Assembly (NCBI GenBank): GCA_004835665.1
Contig: RBKR01000011.1
Coordinates: 806,001-870,000, forward strand
Origin: Phoma sp. XZ068
Taxonomy: Eukaryota; Ascomycota; Dothideomycetes; Pleosporales; Didymellaceae
Direction of reading: 5' to 3'
Length of the DNA: 64,000 bases
The notes beneath the pieces were generated by a model. It made no database searches. It was given only the letters and a program-made list of their open reading frames with translations, and was not told the origin of the DNA. Within the stretch, counting starts at the first letter, position 1; the number at the start of each line of letters is the position of its first letter. The position numbers and the translations under genes are program-made. This document shows positions 31,919 to 42,040 of the stretch, piece by piece.

Positions 31919-34576
31919 ATGTCACTGAACGGCCATATCACGTTGTCGCGGACAAATACCGCGACAAATCCGGAGAAGGAGCTGCGCAGACAGATGCCTC
32001 CTCTTCAGACCACGTCGTTGGAGCGCAACACCACCACGCAGTCGCGCCCTCAGGCCGCTGCCAGGACCTCGACCACCGACGTCATGTCGAACGAGGGGAG
32101 CTTGCACTCCCCGGTATCACCAACTCGACACCAGCGCTTTGTCATGACTGATATAGTTGCGTCTCGTTATCTCGAGGACGACCCTAACACCACGGTGCTT
32201 GCACGTCGACAAAAGATCGAAGGCTATGAGATCTATCTGGTCGAACAATGGGCATGCTCACGATCGCACCCTACCTTCCTCATCACCACGTACACGGGCA
32301 ATCCTGAAGATACAGTACTGGCTACCATCATCAGCGTGCCTGCGGAGGAGTCACAGTGGTCACCACAGATGCAGTTGTACTTCGACTCGCTGAATGAGTA
32401 CCATGCCCGCAGACGAGAAACACCCTACGGTACGCTAATGATCACCAACCTGAACGGCTTCCCTTCGTCCTTGACTGTCATTCCAATCCCTGGTTGCGAT
32501 ACGCGGAAGTACAGAGAGCTTTTCTTTGTAAACGAAAATTTGAAAAGGCTAGGATGTTCAGGTCGATTAGGCATCAAGCTAGCACCGCCCAGCGGTGCAA
32601 CTGAAGCCAAGTTTCATCAGCTCTATCGCACCAGCGAAAAAATACCGCTGAACAGCGCAGTCATCGAGCTCGTGAAGCTTTGCCAGGTCGCTCTGGTTCT
32701 CTTTGGCAAGCTCGAGCCAGAGTACGCTGACGGTCTACTTTGCGACGTTACAGAGAAGGCTGTGAACAATTGGTGGGTTGAGTTCGGTGCAGATTACTAT
32801 ACCGTCGAGCCACACGATGGCATTCTCGGTCCTACTACTGTTGCGGCCTTGTTGGGTATGCTCATAGGTGCGCGCAATCGATTGAGTGCCCTAAATGCAC
32901 CAGTTGCCAAAGATGTTTTCGACATTGAAAGCACCAAGAAAGGTATTGCGCATTTTCAAAAATCCCACCACATACCGCGATCTCGGCGATTAGACAGACA
33001 GACGCTAGATAAGCTACGCAGAGCGACTGCGAAGGCTGCGAGTAAAGAAAGCTGGGGTGTACCCAGGGCCTTCAAGTCAACTGTGGCTGAGTTAGGCGGA
33101 AAGGGCGGCGAAATGGTAATGGGAATTGTAGGCGCTGGCGACAAGGACGGCATTGCCGAGGTGGAGACGGTTGACATCGACCGGTTTGTGGAGCTTGTGC
33201 GCGGAGATCATGCTAAGTGGCTATGGCATGGTCGACCTCGAAAGACGGTATCTGGAGATATGTTCGATCGACTTCCAGGCGAAGACGGACAGACATCACC
33301 AATCACAACGCAGGATCGTAGTCGAAACCCGCTGAAAAGGCAACCGACAATCGAAGAACGACGAGAGACTACGCAGGACGACCACAGAAACGAAATTTTC
33401 AGCCCCGACGGCACAGAGAGCAAAGACAGAGATCCATTCTCGAAGCGTGCAGCTATCAAAGCGAGGCTCGACCCTGAGCGTAGCTTCCACCGCATCAAAG
33501 ACGCTGTTGGTCTTCGTAGTCATGCGAGTAAACTTTCCAGAGAAGAGCACAGACGACTGCAACTTCAAGACTCACAAACAAATCTATCCCAGCAGGCTGA
33601 ATCAGATGGCGTCTACGACAATGGCAATGAGCTTTCATCTGTCATGTCACCTCAACGCGTCACAACAGACCTCGAGCCCTCCTTCACCAAGATCCTCACT
33701 GAAACTCCACACGACTCCGCCACCAACCTTGCTCTGGGTAAGAGGCCCTCTACACTCGATGGCGAACCCGGATCATCGGGCTCGAAACTTGCAGTTGCCG
33801 AATCAGAAGCTTCCACTCAGCCACCCACAGCAGAACCCTCTGTAGCCGGTTCCATATACCGTGGTATTGACCTGAAGGAGGTGCTACCTCTCGAACCAGT
33901 AAACGCCTTTCCTGCCCTCCTCCGTCGCACACAATCTGCCGACCAGATCCAGCTCTATGATGCAAGCCACAGTGATAATTGGTGGCCGCGTCACCTCTCC
34001 TTCAGCGTTGCCGAAGAAAGCGTACTCAAGTGGCAGAGCGTCGTCAGCATTGAGCCTGACGAAGAGGCAATCGACGACACCGACACATCTGCGGTGGCGC
34101 TTGGCAGGCAGCAAGTGACCTATGCCTTGCAGTCCGAGCAGCTCAAGCGCTTGCACCATCGCCTCGCTGTCCTTTCTGTCACAGACACATCCTGGGTCAA
34201 GACTCGTTTCAGGGAGATTGCAGATCTCGATGCTGCAGCAGACGCCGATATTGAAACCCTTGAGGCGATATACTACCCACGTCTCGACACCTATCATGCT
34301 CTGCGCGAAAACACGCATGCCGTAATTACGAACCATCGCGCCCAACTTACCACCTCATTGCGCGAGCTGGACAATGTGAGTGACAAGCTGGAGTATGAGA
34401 TCACTGCTTTACGGGGAAAAGTCGAAGATGTTGAGGACTTTGTGGAAGAGTATGAGAGGCAGGTCGACTATGTCTGTGAGAGGGTAGAAGAGTTGGAAAG
34501 GACACTTGGTAGAAGGGAGGGCTGGTGGCATTGGATACTCCGAAAAGCGACAGGTATCGGCAGTCCACCTACGTAG
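31919..34576 (+). CDS. STB6: Stb6-like Sin3-binding protein
   Basis: A single exon of 885 residues. A disordered N-terminus (about 70 residues) precedes a folded region starting HQRFVMTDIVASRYLEDD and continuing through EGYEIYLVEQWACSRSHPT, which resembles the N-terminal domain of the fungal Stb2/Stb6 family. A helical block (about residues 240-380) and a long Ser/Asp-rich linker follow. The C-terminal coiled coil includes ELDNVSDKLEYEITALRG and ends in a Trp-rich HWILRK segment. Yeast Stb6 and Stb2 were found as binders of the Sin3 histone-deacetylase scaffold; a nuclear corepressor role here is inferred from that. The ATG at 31919 is the first in frame after the divergent promoter and lies in a favourable GCCGCC context. 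The family call rests on the N-terminal half only. Confidence 0.8.
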   Translation: MSLNGHITLSRTNTATNPEKELRRQMPPLQTTSLERNTTTQSRPQAAARTSTTDVMSNEGSLHSPVSPTRHQRFVMTDIVASRYLEDDPNTTVLARRQKIEGYEIYLVEQWACSRSHPTFLITTYTGNPEDTVLATIISVPAEESQWSPQMQLYFDSLNEYHARRRETPYGTLMITNLNGFPSSLTVIPIPGCDTRKYRELFFVNENLKRLGCSGRLGIKLAPPSGATEAKFHQLYRTSEKIPLNSAVIELVKLCQVALVLFGKLEPEYADGLLCDVTEKAVNNWWVEFGADYYTVEPHDGILGPTTVAALLGMLIGARNRLSALNAPVAKDVFDIESTKKGIAHFQKSHHIPRSRRLDRQTLDKLRRATAKAASKESWGVPRAFKSTVAELGGKGGEMVMGIVGAGDKDGIAEVETVDIDRFVELVRGDHAKWLWHGRPRKTVSGDMFDRLPGEDGQTSPITTQDRSRNPLKRQPTIEERRETTQDDHRNEIFSPDGTESKDRDPFSKRAAIKARLDPERSFHRIKDAVGLRSHASKLSREEHRRLQLQDSQTNLSQQAESDGVYDNGNELSSVMSPQRVTTDLEPSFTKILTETPHDSATNLALGKRPSTLDGEPGSSGSKLAVAESEASTQPPTAEPSVAGSIYRGIDLKEVLPLEPVNAFPALLRRTQSADQIQLYDASHSDNWWPRHLSFSVAEESVLKWQSVVSIEPDEEAIDDTDTSAVALGRQQVTYALQSEQLKRLHHRLAVLSVTDTSWVKTRFREIADLDAAADADIETLEAIYYPRLDTYHALRENTHAVITNHRAQLTTSLRELDNVSDKLEYEITALRGKVEDVEDFVEEYERQVDYVCERVEELERTLGRREGWWHWILRKATGIGSPPT

Positions 34577-34785
34577 TTTGGTTTGATCGCAGCGTTTTGC
34601 ATTGGCGTGACGGTGAGGGATTATTTTCGTATACCCATCGCATTTTCCTTAGACAGATTTTATATACCACTAGTTGCATAGCGTCGCCATAGTCATACCA
34701 TCAGACAGTTATATCTATATCCTCCCAATTACGACCATCTCACTGTCACAATCAGTACTCTTTTCACTCGGTGTCATCACACCTC

Positions 34786-35931
34786 TCAATCCAAAAACCA
34801 CTTCGGCACTTCTGGTCCCCACACCGCCAGGCTTTCATCGCCAGCCTCGCCCCATCCAACCGGCGTATCCTCATTCACCAAATCCCCATCCGCATAATGC
34901 TCAATCATGTTCCCCGTCGTATCCCACCAATAGTCAAACAACTGACTCCCCAGAATATGTCTCCCAACGCCCCACACACTGCTATACCCCTTCTTCGCCA
35001 GCCACTCATGCCCTAGACTCTGCGTATCGAAGTCGTGCACCTCGAAACTCGCATGATGCACATGGCTTGTTTTATTCGTGCTGAAGAAAATAGTGTGGTG
35101 GTCTGTATACCCCGGCCCGAGATCGATGTGCGCAAAGATAGCAACGTCCTTCTTCCCTCCGTCAGGCGTATCCACGTATAAGAAGTCCGTCGGCACGAGG
35201 TTGAATGTACACGTATACCAGTCCTTCTGGGCCTCGAAGTTCTGCACGCACAGCCCGTAGTGGCCCAGTTTGTGCACCGCGGCGGGGCCGGGCGTGAAGC
35301 GCTGGAAGCGCGCTACACGTGGTTTTTCGGTCTCGTAGTTGGTGGTTAGGATCTCTGGGTAGGGACCGGCTTGCTTTTTCTGCTGTCCGTGGATCAGGCT
35401 AATGGGGAAGCCTTCTGGATCCGTGAGTGTGATGAGGTGGCCGCCGCCTGGTGCGTCGGATAGTTCTTCAATTTGGCTAGCGCCGGGGACTTTGGCGGCT
35501 TTCTCTAGTTCTGCATAGCTTTCTACTTCGAAGCAGCCCCCGAGGAACTGTTTGGGTCCTTCCTGGGCGTAGTAGACGTACTGATCGTCCCCGTAACCTT
35601 TGAACCATCGAGCGGAGTCGGTTTTGTGGGCAATTGTCATGCCGAAATCGCGCAGGAAGACGGTAATTCCATCAAGGTCAGGATGTTGATACCGCATGTG
35701 CACGAGCTTTGTGAGCTTGATTTGCGCATTGCGGTCGATGTTTTGCTCTAATTGCCAATGTCGCAAGGGTTTGCAAGGTTTGGGTATTGCCTCGATTTGA
35801 GGTACAGAGGAACCGCGGTTTGGTGATGTTTCGCGGCTGGGGTTCTGTAAAATTGTAAGCTGGGCTTGCGAGGGATGTTCCCGACCACGTTCATAGGTCA
35901 CGGTGAAGGTGTATGTGGGGCCACTTAACAT
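34786..35931 (-). CDS. VOC-superfamily extradiol-dioxygenase-like protein
   Basis: An uninterrupted frame of 381 residues with two VOC (glyoxalase/bleomycin-resistance/dioxygenase) modules. The first starts KLVHMRYQHPDLDG and the second GHYGLCVQNFEAQKDWY. The second carries the expected metal triad: His in LGHYGLC (about residue 225), His in HVHHASFEV (about 290) and Glu in MIEHYADGD (about 343). This layout is that of type I extradiol dioxygenases (catechol 2,3-dioxygenase or 2,3-dihydroxybiphenyl dioxygenase), which cleave aromatic rings with Fe(II). The first ~65 residues are not typical of the family and contain no internal Met. The true start may come from a small upstream exon, or this may be a lineage-specific leader. 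The substrate is unknown. It is followed in the same direction by the 2OG oxygenase at 36862. Confidence 0.85.
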   Translation of the reverse strand: MLSGPTYTFTVTYERGREHPSQAQLTILQNPSRETSPNRGSSVPQIEAIPKPCKPLRHWQLEQNIDRNAQIKLTKLVHMRYQHPDLDGITVFLRDFGMTIAHKTDSARWFKGYGDDQYVYYAQEGPKQFLGGCFEVESYAELEKAAKVPGASQIEELSDAPGGGHLITLTDPEGFPISLIHGQQKKQAGPYPEILTTNYETEKPRVARFQRFTPGPAAVHKLGHYGLCVQNFEAQKDWYTCTFNLVPTDFLYVDTPDGGKKDVAIFAHIDLGPGYTDHHTIFFSTNKTSHVHHASFEVHDFDTQSLGHEWLAKKGYSSVWGVGRHILGSQLFDYWWDTTGNMIEHYADGDLVNEDTPVGWGEAGDESLAVWGPEVPKWFLD

Positions 35932-36861
35932 ACTGCAGGCGTTATCTTGTGCTGTAGCTCATCGAACGTCATAGTCAAGTAAGTGCAATAAGATCGTTGA
36001 TTTTTGCTAAAAGCTGTGTGGAACTCTCTGATTTCCAAAAACGCAATGCGCTCAAAGGTTATGTATATGTCCTCAGGTCAAATGCGGATGTGGGGAGGAC
36101 TAGTTCTATGATGTGCCGCGTGTGGGGTCCCCGCACTCTTGTCTGCGGAACTGGGTGTGGCGCAAAGCGCCGGGTTCACGCGCGTCCCATACGATCATCC
36201 GTCTCTGCAGCAGGTGACACCGAGCTGGGCTACGTTCTGTATGGGGAGAGTGGTGATGACGTGAGATCGGTTTGTGGGGCCATTGATACCACCGAAATGT
36301 CTACTCAAAGCTGTACTTTCCGCTTCTCAGTTTCTAGCGCAAATCAACAACCTTCCACGATGAACATAAGGACGAGTTCGGGTGACAATGTACAAATCTT
36401 TGAGATGATGAGTGGAGATTCTCGATCGATACCTGTGGTATGTCCGCCACAACATGCAATGCAGAATCGAGGGGCAATGTACCACTAAATATCAACTACT
36501 CCTACGATACAAGCAGACAGTAGCCGAAACATAAATATAGATTGCATGTTACGTGCCGCGCTGCTCAAGAATTTGCTTGAACAATCTCACGAGAAGGTGC
36601 CGTACAAGAATGGACGAAACGGTCATCAGAGAAGGTTTAGTATATCCTGGTGGAATCTCGAAGGATTTCAAAAATCTAAACGTGCGCTTCGACGAGCTTG
36701 TCAACGACGATGGCATGGCGCAGAAGGGCTGAGAAGGAGGTATGGCTTCGGAACAATGGAAGAGACTCTGCCGTTGACGAATGTAAACAGAAATTGCGAG
36801 TATCTGAGATGAAACCTCGATGAGGATAGGGTTGGACTCCTGTTATTGGAAAATGCGATGT
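35932..36861. other. Intergenic, 930 bp
   Basis: This holds the upstream region of the VOC gene and the 3' side of the 2OG oxygenase gene. A 40-codon ATG frame (36610-36732) has protein-like composition but no recognised homology, and I do not call it a gene. Confidence 0.45.
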
Positions 36862-38157
36862 CTACTCATAGTGGTTCTTTACTTCCAAGCCCTTGTACTG
36901 GAAACTTGTCCCTTCTCTCTTATCCAGAACCTTCTTATGATGCACATCCTTGACCCTAGCCCGCACATACTCTGTTCCTGTTGGCACAGGCCTACTTAAG
37001 TCCTTATCCTCCTCTTTGATCAGCCCAAGCCGATCCAGTAGCGGCGAAGGCACAGTTCGCATAGGCGTGTGATCGCCAGGTCGGCTGAAGTACAATAGCC
37101 CCAGACGCGGGATGTTCAGCTGATCTTTCGGTGGGGTAACTACGCGATGAATAGTCGATTTGATGAAGCCTTTCACCGAGGTCATCAGTTAAAAAAAAAG
37201 CGCTGGTTAGTAGAAGAAGTAGACTCACCATTGGTGAGGAACGTCAGTGTATCAGCAGCATTGCATGTGATACCTCCAGTCACAGGCTTGACGTACTTCC
37301 ATTCTCCCTCCGGCGTTCGAATCTGTAGCCCGGCAACGTGCTGGCTGAACAACAGCGTTAAGCTGCCGAAGTCAGTGTGCCCGCCTTTGGAGTACGCTTG
37401 TGCTTTATCCCACTCCTCCTGCGTGCGAACGTTGTAGATCATGTACCTGGTTATTATTTAGTATTGATTTGGACGCAAGAACGAAAGGGAAATGTACCGC
37501 AGGTGGTCATCTGAGCGTTCATCATATGCATGCGCGTCTGCAAAGTAATTCTCAGGCAATTCCAGGATGATGGCAATCAAGACGAAGAGTTTTCGTGCGA
37601 CCTCCCAAACATCGCGATGGAAAGTGCGGATCTCTTCCCAATTATCTTCGACCACTTGATGCTTGCCAACGTCCCTCCACGCGGGGATGTCCTTGTGGAT
37701 GTTGAGCTGTTCACCGTTAGCCCAGGCTGTCCTATCTCTGACTCAGCCATTGTCTACTTCGCCTTACCATCTCGATGTTTTCTTTCACTCCGGTATCCCC
37801 TATCCACCGTTCATTCTCTCTGTATCCAAAATACTCACCTTCGGCAAAGTTGCACGGAAACCTTCTCTTTTCCTCAAGCGGCTCCTTGAAGAACGTGTTG
37901 CCAATGCTAAATTGGCGAAGAACTCGTTCATCGTCGATCCCGGTCCCTGTGACAACCCAGAAACCTACACGTGTGATTGCATCGTAGAGTTGCCTTGCCA
38001 GCTCTTGCTTGCCGCCAGGTTCATCGAAGCGAGACAGGTCGATGCTGGTCAAAGGCGCCCAATCGAGATTCTCTTTTGTTTCTTGAGGTCTACTCCATGG
38101 TTTAACGAGAGGCTTGTTGGTAGTATTGGGTGGAGGCGAGACCGCAGATGGGGCCAT
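36862..38157 (-). CDS. 2-oxoglutarate/Fe(II)-dependent dioxygenase, isopenicillin-N-synthase-like
   Basis: Four exons (37768-38157, 37498-37706, 37229-37446, 36862-37169; introns of 61, 51 and 59 nt) encode 374 residues. The N-terminal DIOX_N region includes LYDAITRVGFWVVTGTGID. The jelly-roll core follows, with the iron-binding HxD in GGHTDFGSLTLLF (about residue 221) and the distal His in KSTIHRVVTPP (about 280). The usual 2OG-anchoring Arg is probably that of IPRLGLLYFSRP. All three intron removals restore family motifs exactly, so the gene model is strong. Fungal members hydroxylate or desaturate small molecules, and isopenicillin N synthase is only the structural namesake. The gene diverges from an MFS transporter across 698 bp. 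Confidence 0.92.
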
Positions 38158-38855
38158 GGTGATGACTTTGGATCAAACAATGAGTTGAACAAAGCAGTCG
38201 TCCCTATCAATTAAATTCGACGATTTGCACGCGCATATATCCTTCCGATCGAGTCGTTCGGCGTCCTTATCAAGCTCAAGAGCTTGGTGTTGCTTACGCG
38301 GGGTCTACGCTTTGATTGGATGTGTTGTTTCCGAGTCGTTGTTTCTCCTCACAATTGCGTGCTTTCGTCCTGCCGCAACGTGCTGATCCTTTGACTACCG
38401 GTAATAATGTCGCGTATCACCGCGCAATGTTACCATTGCTTCGGAGGGCTTTTCTCCGCATGATATGTGCATGAACGTGCTTGTATGCTGGTAAGACGTT
38501 TGGGTTATTGTGGAGACTTGGACGTTGTTGATTAGCCGTACCGGAGATGCTTCAGGCAAGCCATAGTTCGACGCTCATCTCGGCTCGCGGATGCATGCAC
38601 CGCTATCTAATAGCATGGAGAAGGCCACTTATCGTCATCTTGGGTATCATGTCGTGATGGGTGCTATTCCGATACACTCAAAGCAGATGCCGGCATCGGT
38701 GTCTTGCAGAGTTGCAGTCTAGGCGGGGAATGTATTGCCTATATCTTGCTTCATGATTAGCATCCGAGTTTTGTTGGCTCAGATCCTTTCCACCTTAAAC
38801 AGCTTGTTTCTCGTTGCCAAATCGCTTACCTTTCCTAGCGGGAACACATGCGAGA
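38158..38855. promoter_or_regulatory. Shared divergent upstream region, 2OG oxygenase / MFS
   Basis: 698 bp between the ATG codons of the oxygenase (minus) and transporter (plus). It would drive both genes. I see no binding-site motif strong enough to name. Confidence 0.5.
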
Positions 38856-40458
38856 ATGGCAACTACGAAGGATCCCATCGACAAGCTAGCCTATGTAGCA
38901 AACGGCGTGCAGCCAGTCTTCGAAAAAGACTCGACATTAGTGTCACCCATATCCTCAAACCCATCTACGGAGTCGGCCAGCCTCAGCACTGATGCTGAGA
39001 GAAAGCTCATGCGAAAGATCGACTTCTGGCTTGTTGGCTTCTACTCGCTTGTCTACATTTTCCGGGTAATCGATAGTGCCAACTACTCGAACGCCGCCAT
39101 CATCAACCTCGAGGCTGGTACTGGAATCAAGAAACAGCTTGGTTTCACACCTTCGCAGTGGGCGTGGACCTTGTCTATTTTCTCGTACAGTTACCTTATC
39201 TTCGAACCTACCAACACAATCCTGTTGAAGCTCTTCAAGCCCTCGAGATGGATGTTCATCTTGATCATGGCGTGGGGCGTATCGGCCTGCTGTTCTGCGG
39301 CGGCCATGAACTTCTCTGGCATGATGTGCGTTCGCTTTGCGATCGGTATGGCGGAGGCTGGATTCTTTCCCAGTGTCCTGTACCATTATGCTTTTTGGTA
39401 CAAGCCTACTGAAATGCCGCAACGAATAGCCTTCTTCTATTCCGTAGGCCAGGTTTCGAGCGCCCTTTCCGGTCTACTAGCATATGCAATCTCGCACATG
39501 GACCAGCTTGGAGGTTTGTCCGGCTGGAGATGGTTGTTTCTTTTGGAGGGTTTACCGGCAATCATGCTTGCGTTCGTTGCCTTTTGGCTGCCCGACTATC
39601 CAGACACTGCAAAATTTCTGACCGAAGACGAGCGGGTGTACTTGAAGAACCGATTGGCCAGCAATGCGCCAAAAGGGGAGAAGCATTGGGATTGGGAATC
39701 GCTGAAAGTCATGGCCAAGGACCCAACTCTGTACACCTTCAGTTTGTACTGGATTTGCCACGGTATTGGAGGGTTTGGAGTTGGGTTTGCGCTGCCCACT
39801 GTCATCTATCAGCTTGGCTTTACAACCACCGCGTACTCACAGCTGATGAATATTGTACGTGATGATTGGAAAAAGCGATGGCACTAGTACTGACATATGT
39901 AGCCACCCTACGTTTCGGCATTTCTGCTATTGAACGCCTTAGGTTTCATGCTGCAGCGAAAATGGATCAGACCCTGGGTGACCGCTGTTGGCAGTAAGTT
40001 GAATAGAGATATTCCTTACGCCTAGAAAGCTGACAATATCAGTTGAGACGACAACTATAGTCTGTTACATCATCCTTCTCACAGTCGACAATCCAGTGGT
40101 TCGCTACCTTTGTCTAATTGTTGCTGTAGCCTGCGCCGGGTGTGCATACCCAGTGATCTGGCCTGAGCGTATCAGAGCGCTTGAAGGTACAGTGGCATCC
40201 GGTATTGGCATTGGTTTGACAAACGCATGTGCCCAGTTCAGGTACGTCAAAGGCGTCTACTTAACGTTCGTTGCTGACCCCCTGTTTAGTGGTATTGTGG
40301 GACCCCATGTCTTTAGCACAGTCTTTGGCCCAAGGTACCGCACGTCGTATGCCATAAACCTTTCTGTCCTCGTAGTTGGTATCTGCGCAATATTGACGAG
40401 CTGGCTGCTTGTCGTGAGGAAGGATCGAAGACGTGCAGATCTTGCAAAGCAAGGTTGA
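38856..40458 (+). CDS. MFS transporter, Dal5/allantoate-permease (anion:cation symporter) type
   Basis: Four exons (38856-39854, 39903-39993, 40043-40241, 40290-40458) encode 485 residues. The frame upstream of 38856 has no ATG, so MATTKDP is the start. About 12 membrane segments are predicted by eye. The cytosolic leader ends in ERKLMRKIDFWLVGFYS, typical of the ACS/Dal5 group. The signature FAIGMAEAGFFPSVLY in TM4 is typical of the same group, as are WRWLFLLEGLPA and SGIVGPHVFSTVFGPRY. Dal5-family carriers import anionic small molecules such as allantoate, nicotinate, pantothenate or dipeptides; the substrate cannot be told here. The third intron (40242-40289) is 48 nt, a multiple of three, without a stop, so a retained-intron isoform would remain in frame. 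Confidence 0.92.
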
Positions 40459-42040
40459 GCATGACTGTGCAATTCCTCATAACAAGGCTGCATAGCTCCG
40501 CCTCGCTTGTCGACGCGTTGAAATAGACCGAGCGCAATTACCTCGCCGGGCACTTCTTAATCCAAGGATTTTGTGACGTATCGCCCTAGCGCTGGTGTTC
40601 CCTTCTCATTCCAGCAACAAAAGTCGACCGATTTTGGAAGAGGAGATTGAGATCGGCCTCTCCTTACGCTGCCAGGTGACTTTGGTGGGGATAAAGTGGG
40701 TGAAAAGATACGCGGGATCTACCAAGACGGTGAAGCAAGTTGAGGCGTGGAGCAAGTAGAGCACAATACAAGTGTGCTTTTGTGTGTCAGACTAACAAAT
40801 GCGTCCTGGTGAGACATTGCTGCTGACTTTGAAAGCAACTGCCTTGCGGCGTATAATCGCTGTGATGTTATTAACTATCCAATCAACTAGACGAATGGAA
40901 GAAAGCTTTCATGCACTGTGCTCGTCCTTAGTCCTTGTAGATCTCTCGCATTCGGCCGCCTGTCATCAACGGCTATTCGTGACTGGACAGTCTTTTGATC
41001 ATGGGTACGTGGATGACGGCGGAAATACAATCACACCTAGCCATTGGACAGGCAACGCCAAATGTTCCCGGCCCACGCAACATGTAAACATGCTGACAGC
41101 TGTCTGTCGCATGGCTGCCGAGATGTTTGCCAATGATCTCGAAACCCTCTCGAGGTTAATTTGCCTCAGGCCAAAAGATGTTACAAAGCTGTGGCCGTTC
41201 GGGGTATACAAAAGTTGTACAAGGGGCTTCACCAGTCAGCACTTCGGGCAGCGAACTCTGTCAAATTGCTAGAGGAGATCTCTCGCAAAAGGGCATCACC
41301 ATGCAGGGGACCACTGGTCTTTCGGAATGCGCGTGGTGTTAAGAGCGGATCGTGTCGTGTCTCCACAAGCAGGGCTAGGCTGAGATGGGAATCCTGAAAC
41401 GCACTAAAAGGACATGACGTCGAAACCGCCAAGTTCGGAAGGCACATCCACGCTGCACTTGCTCCAAGACGTTGGTTCAAAATGCCTCGGCGCATGAACT
41501 CGCCGCTAGGGCAAAACACTAACAGCATCGACATCCATGGTGCTCAGATATTGCAGCATCAGTATGTCCACTCACGATGACACTCACGGTGCACTGGTTA
41601 GAGGCGTGTCTGTGTGTGACGCTCGTCCTATTCGCAATGGCTTCGGGTTACTTGTGACAGGACGCCGCTCATCCGTCAGGCTGTGTTGAGGCGTTGATCG
41701 CCGCGGTCGCTCTCGGAACCCGTCTGACCTAAAGAATGATGATCACCGGCGGCTTCGTTCCTTCGCACTGTAAAACCGAGCTCTTCCTCTCCTTTCATTC
41801 CTCAACCACGCGTGATTTTATACGAACGCCCGTGAACTACTGCGGTCTAACCCCGCTCTTCCGCACGCGAAGCAAACGGCGCTGCCTTCCATGGGCCGCC
41901 GCACCTCCACTCTCTAATTGCCTCTCAGTCTCTAGGGGCACAAGTACACCGTGTCGCCTCTGTCATTCCTTCCAAAAATTCTTTCTCTTCTTGTCGACCA
42001 AAGGCCTGGCGCCGTTAAACTGAGACCCCTTTCAAAGACC
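40459..42040. other. Intergenic, 1.58 kb, with possible uORF
   Basis: No supported gene. A 95-codon ATG frame at 41736-42023 ends 17 nt before the GT31 start codon and could be an upstream ORF if the transcript begins that far out. Other frames (for example 40799-41272) have no recognisable protein features. Confidence 0.45.

Noticed and set aside
35997..36488. 163-codon plus-strand frame between the VOC and 2OG genes
   Set aside because: Non-ATG start, irregular composition and no recognisable domain.
40799..41272. 157-codon ATG frame
   Set aside because: No domain, membrane segment or codon pattern like its neighbours. Overlapping frames on the other strand are equally open.
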